Counted from the first letter of the stretch, positions 1 to 30,860 are shown. The stretch is DNA of 64,000 bases from Thunnus maccoyii (GCF_910596095.1 NC_056546.1:15726925-15790924); one strand, 5' to 3'. The notes: generated by a model not told the origin, from the letters alone. A program made the numbers and translations.

Positions 1-815
1 ATAAGACACTTCATAAGATAATGGCTCTTAGTTTTACTGTTTTTCAATGTTTTCTTTTTTTCTTTACTTCTTTTTTTTAACTTAAAGATCCCCTCCGGAC
101 ATATTTTAAGATGTATGTAAAATACTCTACTTTGTGTCTGATATAGTTTTTTCACAAAAAAAGTTAAATTATCTTGATGAAATCCTTAAAATGACATCTG
201 TTCCCTCTCCCTTATTAAAAATTTCAGAATTTAAAAATATGCAAAAAATACTTAATCTCAAAAGTTTTCCTGCTGGACACAAGATGTCACCTACTTCTAC
301 TTCGCTGTAAAGTCAATTCTGTGTTTGTGCATTGGAGGCTTCAAGTTTCCACATCACAGTTGTTGAATATTGGAACAGAATTGGCTTACAAACTATTTGT
401 GATGTCACAAATCATGCTCTTACACCCACCCCATAAAAATGGATTTTCAATGAGCACAGAAACTTTCCACTTTCGGCAGATGAATGTGAAACAGCCTTCT
501 AATTTCAAACTCTGCACATGCATCTTTCTGCACAGTGAAGCTCAAACATTCAACTGAAGGAACAAGAGGCAAAGTACATTTTTGATTGAAGGGGAGCCTT
601 AAATTATTATATGATTTTCTATATACATGTACAAGTATAAGTGTAGTTAACCACAAACTTCACATAGCACGTACATGTTTAGGCAACTAAAATGGACATA
701 AAAAGTACTTTTTTGTTTTGATACTGCTAACTTAATGTTGGTGAAACATTTTTTTCTGTCAATAGCTTACCAAACATTAGCACAGAATTCACACATGCAA
801 AATATAACAACAAGT

Positions 816-821
816 TTTATT
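816..821 (-). terminator. myof: Probable myof poly(A) signal
   Basis: AATAAA on the minus strand about 245 bases 3' of the myof stop, the first canonical signal downstream. It predicts a short 3' UTR (about 800-1066). The stretch 1-815 beyond it is AT-rich and holds no gene I can support. Confidence 0.55.
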
Positions 822-1066
822 AAAATGTGAGATTCTTGACATTTTTCTAAATTTGAACATATGAGAAAGTTTTTGCTATACAAGAGATACAAGTAATACT
901 GGCAGTGCAGAAATTAAAAACAGCTCTGATAACGTGATAGGAAAATGCTGAGTGTCAGTCTGCTATAGCATCAGTAGGGAAAGTTATTGCATATTTCTGA
1001 GTAACAGTAACAGTAAATAGGACTGTAGGTTCTGCAGCAGGACAGACAGCTTCTCTGCAGTGCTCC

Positions 1067-21149
<20,083 letters not shown>

Positions 21150-22828
21150 CTTTATGATGTCCAAATTTACTCATAGAAGTGGACCATATTCCGCAGAGAG
21201 AAAGAGACGCAGCCCTGGCAGAGGGAACTGAAACGAACAGATGTGAGGAGGAGAGAGGGTTGGATACCGGAGGGCAGTCATGCATGAGTCATGAAGAGGC
21301 ATGAAACGTACCACCCAGCCCGGGTCAACTGGTGTCATGGGTACACCAAGTTACCTGTACAGGACAGCCTACTGTTCTCATTACCTTTTATAATATGTTT
21401 CATACCTTTAGTTCATTTTGTTTCTCATCACTGTGCAGTACTGTGGGTTGATTCACCATCCAGGCAAATCGGCGGGGGTTTGTCCTCTGGTCTTTTCTTG
21501 TGCTGCAGCGCCCCCCAGTGGAGCAGATTCATATTAGTCGAAAACATGCAAATCTACAGTAAACTTTCTGAGTTTTTTTATATTCAAGCACACCTATATA
21601 CCTTATAAGGTATAAACGACCGTGTCAGCAATACTGCCTTTTGCATCTTGCACCATTAAAACCCTAGATAACATAACATCACAGGTGAAGTAAAGAAAAA
21701 AATAATAATGGTGCCAATTCAATTCTACAGATTTACATTAACAGCCCAACCACATTCAAATTGAAAATGCAGTGCAGTTTATTGTGTCTTAGTACACCGA
21801 CTTAAGGCAAGAATCAGACAAAAGAGCCGCACACTCTATAATAGCTCCCAGTAATTCTAACTGAGCAACACTTCAATCTACCAGAGACCTTCGTCCATTC
21901 ATTTTCTTCTGTCTGATTCTTGCCTTTAATGTGATTTTTGAATTTCAATTGGTTTCAGCACAGTCTTACTGGCCTGGGATCAGCAGGATATACAACAATG
22001 ACGATGAGAAAAAAATCATAGCATTCAAAAATATTTTTGATGCTTTTATTGTTAATGAGTTCCTAATATGTCTAAATTTAACCATGTTATATTTCATTTT
22101 TTATTCATCTTTTTAACACGGCTATCAAAAGTCAAGTTGAAATTCAAAGTCATACCTAAATATTTAATCTTTCTCTTTTTCTATGTTATGTGTCCCCATT
22201 AAAGACATATCCTGTTTCAGAGATTTCTCTATTTACTTAGTACTTCGAGCCCTCTATATTAACATTGATTAGTCATTAATGCCTTTTTGGATCGTTTTAA
22301 GCATAGATTACTTTTATTATTATTTTCCTCTCTAAAGGTTATATTGAATATATGCACATTATGAAGGTTATCTCTTTATTATGTTTTGTGACAACTGTTT
22401 TTGCATTTATGAGCATCTCTATTTATTAATCTAGATTGTATTGCCCTCTATATACTGTCTTTCTGGTCATGGGCATTAAGTTTTGTATATAATGCCCTTT
22501 GGCTCATAACACCAGTCATTGTTTTCACTGATTGCTGAGATCACACCTTCATTTGAAGAGGCTGCATCAGGGTGGTTCATTCGCAGATGGATCCTATTAT
22601 ACAATTATGTATTCTCTTCCTTGATTGGTGTTTGAACCTCGCTTGTTTATATATATTGTCATTTCTTCTGTTTTTTTATTACACTGATAATGGCCTCTGG
22701 CTGAAACGCCTCCATTTCTGTCCACAATAAATAATAAGAAGATTGTGAAGTGTCAGTGTTTTGTTTGTTTCATCCTTGCCACAACCGTGCACCTGATACT
22801 ATTCAAGATTTGGAGCTTTTTACTTGTG
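21150..22828. other. myof 5' flank and TE-like intergenic sequence
   Basis: Divergent interval between myof (minus) and the cep55-like locus (plus). Close to the myof start there is an AP-1-type site TGAGTCA (21285-21291). At 21804-21820 and 21910-21926 lies a perfect 17-bp inverted repeat (AAGGCAAGAATCAGACA and its complement) around an 89-base spacer. From about 22200 to 22760 the sequence is AT-rich and ends in a stretch that resembles the 3' UTR of a retroelement, but I cannot name the family. No supported gene. Confidence 0.45.
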
Positions 22829-22897
22829 TGTGCTCTGGAGCCATCCCCCTGGCACGTCTGTCTGCCTCTGTAATGTGCCTCTCATTCTTTTATTCAG

Positions 22898-23396
22898 TCC
22901 CCTGAGGCCTTGGAGAGGCCCTTGGAGAAGAACAAGCAGTGGCTGGAATATGACCAGCAGAGAGAGGCCTGTGTGAGGGCACCGCTGGAAAGAATATTAT
23001 GGCTGAAGAAGCAGCTGAACAAAGCCAATCAGGCCCACTCACAGCTGCACAATAAAGACCATTCAGATGGTGAGCCAGAGGGGCAGTGGGCACTCACCAC
23101 TGGGGCATCAAAGGGCAACAGACTGCAACAACAAGGTTTTTAAGATTTCTAGATTCCTCTTGAGTAGGCTGCTATGAAAGAGAGTCTGTGGCATTGCACT
23201 GAATTGTCAAAATCCTGTGTTTTAATACTGCATAGTGCATGTGTAAGGCTGTATGTAACATATTTGATTGTGTTAAAAAAAAAAAAAGATGTATAGATAC
23301 AAAGAAATGGAGAGGCAGGTGGAGGAGCTCAAGCAGCAGCTGCAGACTCATCATCATTGCTCTGAGGATGAAGAGCAACAGCTGAGGGACGATTTA
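22898..23396 (+). pseudogene. cep55: cep55-like fragment, copy A (deleted)
   Basis: Partial copy of the CEP55 coiled-coil region. An intact-looking exon (22898-23069; acceptor TATTCAG, donor GTGAGC) encodes LEKNKQWLEYDQQREAC, matching the ALIX/TSG101-binding hinge of CEP55 (human LEKNQQWLVYDQQRE). A second exon-like stretch at 23290-23391 (RYKEMERQVEELKQQLQTHH) follows only about 220 bases later. Compared with copy B (33476-35241), the exon between them is gone: copy A jumps at a poly(A) run (about 23274-23288) across the equivalent of 34226-34499. It then loses about 20 bases and diverges at about 23396. No start, no C-terminal zinc finger. Called a non-functional duplicate. Confidence 0.65.
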
Positions 23397-23509
23397 TCTT
23401 TTATTACTCCAATGTACTGTACTTTTCCACTTGCCACAGATCTGGAGACCCACACATGGCAGAGGGTTACTTCCTCCATGTGAACTAGAGGAACAAGCAC
23501 AATCACCGG

Positions 23510-23713
23510 TTGGCCTGTGCTGATGTTCTGCGCAAAAGGGATGTGTCAGCTACCGCCATAATTACACTGACAGAGCTGTATGAGAAAGGTCATTCTCCCT
23601 CGTCTGTACTGGACACAATGAAGTACAACCTGCAGGAAGAAGAAGAAGAGAACTATCTCTATGCAGCAGCAGACCGCTCCATCTGTCCAGACCTCCAGTT
23701 CTGCTACAGGTGA
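23510..23713 (+). other. Unrecognised ORF fragment ending at a splice donor
   Basis: A 68-codon open stretch, LRKRDVSATAIITLTELYEK ... CPDLQFCYR, ends at CTACAG|GTGAGT, a good splice donor. The residue pattern reads as real protein (balanced composition, acidic run EEEEEN, conserved-looking CPDLQFCYR) and is not CEP55. It resembles, from memory only, uncharacterised transposon-associated fish proteins. It has no ATG of its own in a good context. Possibly an exon of a decayed mobile element or of a captured gene. Confidence 0.3.
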
Positions 23714-25118
23714 GTTTATCAAAGGTGGTATCTACACTTGAAAAAATCCAAAACATTACAAAATATATTGTCAAAAGGTGTTGTCCCTGTGTGAAAATTT
23801 GAGAATGTGCACTTTCTTTGTACATATGCATTGACGTCCATATGTATTCAGACACTGACACAATTTTTGTTATTTTGGCTCTATACTCCAGCATTTGAAG
23901 ATATTTGTAGATATATCAGGGAAACTTAACTGTGATAACTGTAGCCATTTGTATCGACAAACTGACAGTTTCAGAGGATCAAAAGTGATTGGACAAGTTC
24001 ATATAAACCAAATACAACTGTCACACCCAGTACTTGGTTATATATTTTTTTAACACAAGTAACACAGGAGGAGATTAGAATGTCCCTTTTATTTTCATCA
24101 ATGCCCACTTTCTCTTTCAGATTTCATTAAACTCTTTACCCTATGCACCCATCCACTATGGGAGGGGCCACTCTTCACCCTGAAGGGACGTGACTGAAGA
24201 TGGATCAAATTAATCTTTTCGACTTATGTTGCACGTTCTATGGCAGGCAGAGTGGACATATATTTACTTGACATAGTGTCTTTGGGTCATTTATAAACTA
24301 ATTTAGTATAGTTTTGTACTATTTTACATTAAAGTCCAGATGAAACAGCATTTCCAGAGTATCTTACTTCCGTATCATGCTGTATTTCTGAGTGAAACAG
24401 GATAGAGTGGTGGGACATCACATTGGGAGGAATTTGATTTGAACATTGAAAAGTGGGCGTGTCCTAATGAATCTTAGCTCTGTGCCACTAAAAGTTGGAG
24501 ATTGATTGATGGGTGGATGTCACGTTTGGTTATTGGTTGAAATGGGTTGGTTCAAGCCTACGTAAGCACACATCATATTTTGTTTTACAGGGAGAAAACA
24601 TGATTGGATTTTGATAAAAGAATACAAAGAATTTATTTTTTTTGTATTTTTTTGGCATATATTGTTGAATAGGTGCACAATATGGCAAGACAAAGTTCCC
24701 GGGTTTTAAGCCTGTTTTGAATGTTGATAAGTAGTAGCAGCCCTTGAGTTTACATTTGAATCATACTTTGTAATTTTGAATGTAAACATGCAGGAAAAAA
24801 GAAGAAGAAACTGAACTATTTACCTTTGATCTACCTTTGTTCTAAAGATCAAGATCAGATAAATAGAATTGAACCCTAAAGCTTCATCAAAGAAATGATA
24901 CCGTTGGTATTTGTGATGTCACACTGCAGGTCAGGTCACTACTGTGAGAAAGGAAAAACGTCAAGAGATAACAAAGGCAAACCAGTGATACATAGAACAC
25001 AGCAGAGCTTGCTGAAAGGAAAAAGGAATTCCAAGATACCAGCATTGAGACATTTGAAAAAGACACTAAGTCTGTCTGCATTAAGTTGGACATATCGATT
25101 TCAGTTGTGAAAAACCAA
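23714..25118. other. Intergenic, possible old DNA-transposon remnant
   Basis: About 1.4 kb without a supported gene. The stretch around 23800-24010 (TCCATATGTATTCAGACACT and following) resembles eroded Tc1-type MITE sequence common in teleosts, but no terminal repeats were found. The rest is AT-rich and unremarkable. Confidence 0.3.
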
Positions 25119-25949
25119 ATGACTACCACAGAACAGGTCCACAACATGGACCACATTGAGCTTCATGAAGAGGTTCAGAGGCTCAAAGAAGAGTTGCATA
25201 GAGAGACAGCCTACAGAATCCAACTTTGCCAAGAGTTGGATGAAAAAAATGCCAAGTTGGCATACGAAAAAGGCCTCACAGACATGTACATGAGGAGAGA
25301 GGAAGAAACATGGAAAGAGTTACACTCTCTTTACCAAGAACTGGAGGAGATCAAAGTTGCATATGATAAGGAATGTCAAAGGCATGAACGTGACCTGCAT
25401 CTGATCCAAAAATTGAGTGCTAAACAGAAAACCCTCCATCAAAATGAATTGTATAGAGAGATGGCCTATAGAATCCAACTTTGCCAAGAGTTGCATGAAA
25501 CAAATACACAGCTGTCATACCAAAAAGATCTCATGGACATGTACATGAACATGTACATGAACAGCGAAAAAGAAACACAGAATGAGTTACACTCTCTTCA
25601 CCAAGAACTGAATAATATCAAAGTTGCATATGATGAGGAATGCCAAAGGCATGTAAGTGACATGCTTATGATCCAGAAATTGAGGGCTGAGCAGAAAACC
25701 CTTCATCAAGAGATGGCAGTCATGCAACAAGTCGCCTCTGTGAAGGAGGAGGCTCTTTGGACAGAGTTTGAAGAGCTTAAAGCTCAGTATCTCACACAGC
25801 TCACACTCAGCCTTCAGCTCCTGGATGAGAGGGAGGAGAGTGAGCTTGTAGAGGAGGCTGAAGTCTCTGAGGAGAAGGTCCCAGAACTCAGGATTTCATT
25901 CTGGAAGCAAGTCCGCAACTTTCTGGGGTTGAGGAAACCAAAAAGGTAG
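25119..25949 (+). CDS. Unrecognised single-exon coiled-coil protein 1 (276 aa)
   Basis: Function unknown. The frame is open further 5' but without ATG, so the first ATG (25119) is taken; the ATG at 25146 (ACAACATGG, MDHIELHEEV) has the better Kozak context. The protein is nearly all heptad-like, rich in Glu/Lys/Leu. Residues 26-108 and 110-197 are a tandem internal duplication (AYRIQLCQEL ... EEIKVAYDKECQRH ... KTLHQ). The C-terminus, FWKQVRNFLGLRKPKR, matches the end of the second ORF at 29445-30578 (IWKRFRHLLGLKKRKR), so the two are paralogues. The ORF has no introns and a GAA/AAG repeat begins at the stop. It lies between the two cep55-like fragments. Codon use looks like real coding sequence; expression is unproven. 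Confidence 0.7.
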   Translation: MTTTEQVHNMDHIELHEEVQRLKEELHRETAYRIQLCQELDEKNAKLAYEKGLTDMYMRREEETWKELHSLYQELEEIKVAYDKECQRHERDLHLIQKLSAKQKTLHQNELYREMAYRIQLCQELHETNTQLSYQKDLMDMYMNMYMNSEKETQNELHSLHQELNNIKVAYDEECQRHVSDMLMIQKLRAEQKTLHQEMAVMQQVASVKEEALWTEFEELKAQYLTQLTLSLQLLDEREESELVEEAEVSEEKVPELRISFWKQVRNFLGLRKPKR

Positions 25950-26024
25950 AAGAAGAAGAAGAAGAAGAAGAAGCAACAGCAGGAGTCCAACTGAGAAACC
26001 TCCTCCTCCCAAATAATATTCATG

Positions 26025-26025
<1 letters not shown>

Positions 26026-26083
<58 letters not shown>
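26026..26083. repeat. (CA)n microsatellite, 58 bp
   Basis: Uninterrupted CA dinucleotide run just 3' of the first coiled-coil ORF. Confidence 0.97.
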
Positions 26084-26086
<3 letters not shown>

Positions 26087-26270
26087 TTGTGCAGCAGACT
26101 TTCATTCATTTTGGACAACCTAACCCTAACCAGGACCTCAGAAATGACATTTGGACCGGGATGTGGTTCCCATGAGGACTACTTATCCTGACAAGGTCAG
26201 TGTTTATACCAGAAACACTCCCGAGAGGTAACGTGCACACACATAAACACACACACACGCACGTAAACAT

Positions 26271-26316
<46 letters not shown>

Positions 26317-26751
26317 AAATAAAAATCTCTCTCCCCTACACCCCACAGGAACAGGCTCTCTCCCATTGGTTCTGGGGGCTGTTCAGGATGGGTGAGTGAG
26401 CGACGGGGTGCGTCCTCCAACAGTCAGTTTCCTCCACAGGGCCTGGAGGCGGCTAAGGAAGGGAAACCCCCAGACCCACGCTTCCTATTAATTAAGTAAT
26501 TAATTTATTTGTTGTTGTTATTATTATCGTCATTTTTATTTATTTATTTTTTATTCATTGATTTATTTTTTCTCTTTGTGCTTATAACCACCTAGCTACA
26601 CACTAACGCCTACACACACTCAAAATCCATTTGATTTTTTTCTTTTCTGCTTTCACCGCTGTACGTCTTAAATGCATGTTTTGGCTTGTTGCTTGAATCC
26701 TAACGTCATCCATTGTATTATGTTCTGTCATTGGTTTTGTCTCATCTCACT

Positions 26752-26753
<2 letters not shown>

Positions 26754-26809
<56 letters not shown>
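26754..26809. repeat. (AC)n microsatellite, 56 bp
   Basis: Uninterrupted AC dinucleotide run in intergenic sequence. Confidence 0.97.
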
Positions 26810-26811
<2 letters not shown>

Positions 26812-28019
26812 ATACACGCAGGGACTGACTGACTCGCAGCTTCTCTCCACTCATTTGCCGTCACAGGTGGCCCGCCCTCCCACGACGTTCAGCAACAGCT
26901 TGCAAACACTGAATCAGCCAGGTAGTCTGGTCTTTATCCAACAGCTCAGCGTCATACCTGGTTCCTGGTTCATTGTTACACTTTCTTTGGGTGTATTATG
27001 AGCTCCAGTCTCAGGAAAGACAGTCAGTCAGACATTTATGAGGCGAAAGTGAGAAAAGGTGCATGAATGCAACCCGTCCCATTTAAAGCTGCAGGGTGAC
27101 GCCACACTGACACCTAGTGTTCACAGAGGGAACTATAAACAAGAAAATAACATTTAAGGGCTTTTTAAATCGAGAAAACGATTGATTGATCAAATTTGAA
27201 TTAAATACCTCTCAAACAAGAATTTATTTAAACATATTTACCAATCCATACAAATTTTATTTCATTTAATTGTGAATTTATTGAGCCTTTCTTATTGACC
27301 AGTGTTGCTTTCATCTCTCCTGACAGAAAATTATCAAATCAAGTAAACGTGAGCATTTCATGGGCGTTTGATGCTTCTTTTTAAATTCAATCAATAAATG
27401 CTGCTTTTAAACTCCTGAAAACTTGGTTTCAATTCATAATTTTTTCTTGATTACAATAAATAGTCATGGCTAAAAAAAGCATCAATCCAAGTTAAAGTTT
27501 TGGGGAAAAAACATGACCAGTGACCAATTTATTTAGCCACTTGAGCGCAGCAGAAACAATAAACTGTAAACACAACTCTTACATGTTCACCTTATAAAGT
27601 TGTTATGGTGAATTTGTCAGCAAACAGTTGCCTATTTACACATTACTCACAAAGGGACGCAACAGAAGAACTTCGACAGAGCCTATAGAGTCACTGTTGT
27701 GTGTTACCATGGTAACAATGGTACCTGGAGGAGAGGTGGAGTGATTAGTTCATATGTCGACGTATATGTTGTGTACATATTCCACCATAAGGTGCATTTT
27801 TCCTGTTTTTCTCCAAGTGTGTCCTTGCTAATAACAATAAGAAATCCAGGATCGTTGCTTTGAATGGATCAAAGTGTTTCACTCTGCCTGCTGTCCCACT
27901 GCAAAGATCTGCAGAGACCTGCACACAGAGCACAGCTTACAGTCTAAACATAGGTTGTGCTATTTGCTTCTTGTGACACTGCTTGTATTACTGCTCTGCA
28001 AGGTAATGTGTGAGTTAAT

Positions 28020-28610
28020 TTGTGCAAGGTCCCTATTCTGAGAGACTATTTACTAGCCATTTCTTCATCGCCTTCTTAAAATTTCTCTCTGATTCAATGA
28101 GTTTCAGCACTACCATAAATTTTCCAATTGCAGCTGTGTATAAAAAGGTATTTTTGTCTATTGAATTCTTGAATCTAAAAAGAATCAAATCTGTTGAGCT
28201 GCCTCTTGTTGCATAGTTGTGATTGTCTCTGAAGCAATTAAAGGAGTTGGACAGATATTTGGTGACCTTGTTATGAAAAATTTTATGGGTAAGTTAAGTC
28301 CCAACTTGATTTGTGTGACTCTATCTTCAACTGCAAGCCAGTTAAGTTATTGAAAATATGCTGAATCAAGATGTGTACAGGGAGGTAACTTTAACACAAC
28401 CCTAATTAACTTGTTTTGGGCCATCTGGAGTTTATTTTTGATGTGCTGTGGTGTACTCTTAAACCAGGAGGTGGCAGCATAGTCAAAGTCACAGTAAACT
28501 AATGATCCAGCTAACATCTTAAGAGTTGATCTATCCAACAACCCTGATTTTCTTGCCAAGAATTTAGTGTTTTTGCAGATTTTAGAGAGGGCTTCCAGAG
28601 CCATGGCCTC
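28020..28610 (-). mobile_element. Degraded LINE 3' coding fragment
   Basis: The minus strand reads ALSKICKNTKFLARKSGLLD, then LKMLAGSLVYCDFDYAATSW and KLQMAQNKLIRVVLKLPP. This is the conserved C-terminal part of a non-LTR retrotransposon reverse transcriptase protein (compare the family pattern Y-x-x-L-I-x-P-x-x-x-Y). After frame breaks it continues as HNYATRGSSTDLILFRF ... FLYTAAIGKF, the usual extreme C-terminal motif. Truncated and frame-shifted, so inactive. Confidence 0.75.
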
Positions 28611-28681
28611 CCCTGATAGATTTACATCCTAAATAGTTCACTTTCAGTCAGTCATAGTGTATTCCCACCTCAGGCCTGTTT

Positions 28682-28683
<2 letters not shown>

Positions 28684-28734
<51 letters not shown>

Positions 28735-28747
28735 TGTGTGTGTGTGT
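28684..28747. repeat. (GT)n microsatellite, 64 bp
   Basis: GT run with a single CGCG interruption. Confidence 0.95.
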
Positions 28748-28859
28748 AAGTAAGACGTGCTGTAGGGCAGGTGACACATCATAAAAGAGCTTTTTTATAG
28801 AGATTTTTCAGTTTTTTTCACATGTATCCTCCCTTTCTCTTTCTCTGGAATCTTATTCA

Positions 28860-29188
28860 TTTCATTGTTATTTCCTTTTCTTACTACCCAGCAAACCATT
28901 CTTTGCCTACCCTTTACACCATGTACTTTAATGTATAATGCTTTGTATACGCCTTGTTGGAATGCAGTGATTAAAAGGTGTAGACCAAAATACGCATCAT
29001 CATCATGGTATATAGATATTTGTTTAAAAAAATGCCTTTTATATATTGTATTTAATATTATTGTTGATATTTGCATATTATTGTGTAATTATTAATCATT
29101 TGTCAATGTTTATAATTTTCTGTACTGCTTTGGCAATATAGGTTTCTGATCTGTCATGCCAATAAAGATTATTTGAATTTGAATTTGA
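28860..29188 (+). mobile_element. Probable LINE 3' tail
   Basis: Non-coding sequence ends in TGCTTTGGCAATATAGG, then TGCCAATAAAGATTATTTG and repeated GAATTT units. This matches the typical 3' terminus of fish LINEs (a short target-primed tail of GAATTT repeats). It stops 256 bases before the second coiled-coil ORF. Confidence 0.5.
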
Positions 29189-29444
29189 CATCATCATGGT
29201 ATTTGCCATCACCACAACTCATGACATCATGAGAATGCTTCCATCATCTTCCCTGACCTTTATTACATCATAGAGTGTGAATGTCATGATACAAGTTGGC
29301 ACTAAGACATAGACCTTTTAGATATAGCCCCTGTTCATCAGAGTGAACCCACCTATAATTGATAGAAATCTTTCATCAGAGACGCACTGTTTAAGACAGA
29401 CTAAAACCACAGATTGTGATTCCACAGCTTGAATCCACCAGAAA

Positions 29445-30578
29445 ATGGAGTCAGCCAGTATGTTGCCGAACTGTGAGACAGAGGAGGTACTCCTTAAACA
29501 AGAAGATGAGTTGAAGGCTCAAGTCCAAACTTATGAAGACAAGGACAAGGTGCTTGCTGCCAAGCTGGAGGACCAGAATAAAGAAATAGAGTCTCTCCGC
29601 CAGCAGGTGAAGGAGACAAACAAGGCCTTGCAGGGTGCTAAGAGAGAATGTGAGGGACTCCACAAAAAGATTAAGTACCTGAATGGTTTGGTGACTCGAG
29701 AGGGCGCCATGAGATACCAGGATGCATCCATAAGAAAAGGGCTTAACCAACAACTGAATGAGGTGCAGAGACAGTTGGAGGAAGAGAGGAATTTGAAGGA
29801 CAAGTTTATGGTGGCGGAGAAGAAAGCAAGGAAAGAAGCAGAACGGTTGCAAGAGCTCCATAACGTCTTGAGCTATGTGAAGTCTGCTCAAGATGAGCCT
29901 GAGAAGACAAACGTGGAGACACTGGAAAAACTGGAAGCACTGACAGTCGAGTACAGCAACAGCAGAGAAAGGTTTGCTGCACAGATCAAGGAGGAACAAG
30001 ATAAGAACATGGGTTTGCAACAAGAACTTGAGCTGATAAAACTTTCATACAATGAGATCAAGCTCAAGTATGAAACTGAGCTCAAGTTTGAGAAAGAAAA
30101 AAGTGATAACCTACAGAAAGAGCTGCAACAGGAGAGAAGATCTCATGCAGAAAGGATTTCAACTGATCTGGAGCTTTTAAAAAAGCTGAGTGCTGCCAAG
30201 GATCGTCTGTATCAGCAGAAGGAGGAGGAAATCCGAATCCTGCAGGAAAATGCATCAGAGAGGGAGAGCTCATTTGCCAAAGAGTTGGAAGATCTCAGAT
30301 CACAACTCAAAGAGCTGACTTCAACCAACCTCAAACTCACTGCCAACGTTAAGGCAGAGGATGAGAACTCTCAGGACCTTCAGCAGGAAACTGTTGAGCT
30401 ACAGGTCAAGGTGGTGCAGCAGGAAAAGGAGCCCCTTTGTGATTCGCAGGCCCTTGAGCTACTGGACGAGGTCGGTGTCTCAGCAGAAAATCTCCCAACA
30501 AAAACTAAGAAGTCCTCAATATGGAAAAGGTTCCGCCACTTACTGGGATTGAAGAAGAGAAAGAGGACAAATCCATAG
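29445..30578 (+). CDS. Unrecognised single-exon coiled-coil protein 2 (377 aa)
   Basis: Function unknown. Start ATG at 29445 in a strong context (GAAAATGG); stop at 30576-30578. The whole protein is predicted coiled coil by eye (heptads rich in Glu/Lys/Gln/Leu, e.g. KLEDQNKEIESLRQQVKETN), with no signal peptide or membrane segment. The C-terminus KKSSIWKRFRHLLGLKKRKR is an amphipathic basic module shared with the ORF at 25119-25949. The central stretch ELELIKLSYNEIKLKYETEL ... LLKKLSAAKDRLYQQ resembles the repeat unit of that protein (EEIKVAYDKECQRH ... IQKLSAKQKTLHQ). There are no introns. Poly(A) signals AATAAA follow at about 30891 and 30910. Likely a real gene or a recent retrocopy under constraint. 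Confidence 0.78.
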   Translation: MESASMLPNCETEEVLLKQEDELKAQVQTYEDKDKVLAAKLEDQNKEIESLRQQVKETNKALQGAKRECEGLHKKIKYLNGLVTREGAMRYQDASIRKGLNQQLNEVQRQLEEERNLKDKFMVAEKKARKEAERLQELHNVLSYVKSAQDEPEKTNVETLEKLEALTVEYSNSRERFAAQIKEEQDKNMGLQQELELIKLSYNEIKLKYETELKFEKEKSDNLQKELQQERRSHAERISTDLELLKKLSAAKDRLYQQKEEEIRILQENASERESSFAKELEDLRSQLKELTSTNLKLTANVKAEDENSQDLQQETVELQVKVVQQEKEPLCDSQALELLDEVGVSAENLPTKTKKSSIWKRFRHLLGLKKRKRTNP

Positions 30579-30588
30579 TGCTACTAAG

Positions 30589-30666
30589 ATAGTACACCCC
30601 ACACACACACGCTGACCTAGGTCCTTTTTGGGGATCATTGTCCCCTATGATACACACACACACATA

Positions 30667-30700
<34 letters not shown>

Positions 30701-30860
30701 TGCGCACACACAGATACAAACACACATAAACATCGCCTGTTCCCCAGCTGTACAGCAGTATATAGGCTGGGGCTTTCTCATGCTTTATTTCTCATATCTC
30801 ACCGCACAACTGGCACAGCATGCAAGCGCACGAACACACACACAAACACACACACACCAT
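30589..30860. repeat. Compound CA/CT microsatellite downstream of coiled-coil ORF 2
   Basis: Several short CA runs and one CT run (about 30667-30684), with irregular interruptions, occupy the presumed 3' UTR. Confidence 0.85.

Larger units (their letters stand above)
25950..29444. other. Repeat-rich spacer between the two coiled-coil ORFs
   Basis: No supported gene. It contains a GAA-type run at 25949-25972; CA repeats at 26026-26083, about 26278-26310 and 26754-26809; a TG repeat at 28684-28747; LINE remnants (28020-28610 and about 28860-29188); and a perfect X-box-like palindrome at 27703-27716. The 26080-26240 stretch (CCTAACCCTAACCAGG ... CCCATGAGGACT) looks like microsatellite-associated repeat seen in many fish. 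Confidence 0.6.

Noticed and set aside
26116-26126. CCTAACCCTAACC resembling telomeric repeat
   Set aside because: Less than two full units inside a microsatellite-associated fish repeat; not an interstitial telomere.
29451-30023. 190-codon ORF antisense to coiled-coil ORF 2
   Set aside because: Leu/Phe-rich translation is the expected mirror of a Glu/Lys/Leu coiled coil on the sense strand; no own start context or homology.
29445-30578. Coiled-coil ORF 2 as the missing N-terminal part of CEP55
   Set aside because: The sequence does not follow the CEP55 N-terminus that I know, and it ends with its own stop and tail module.
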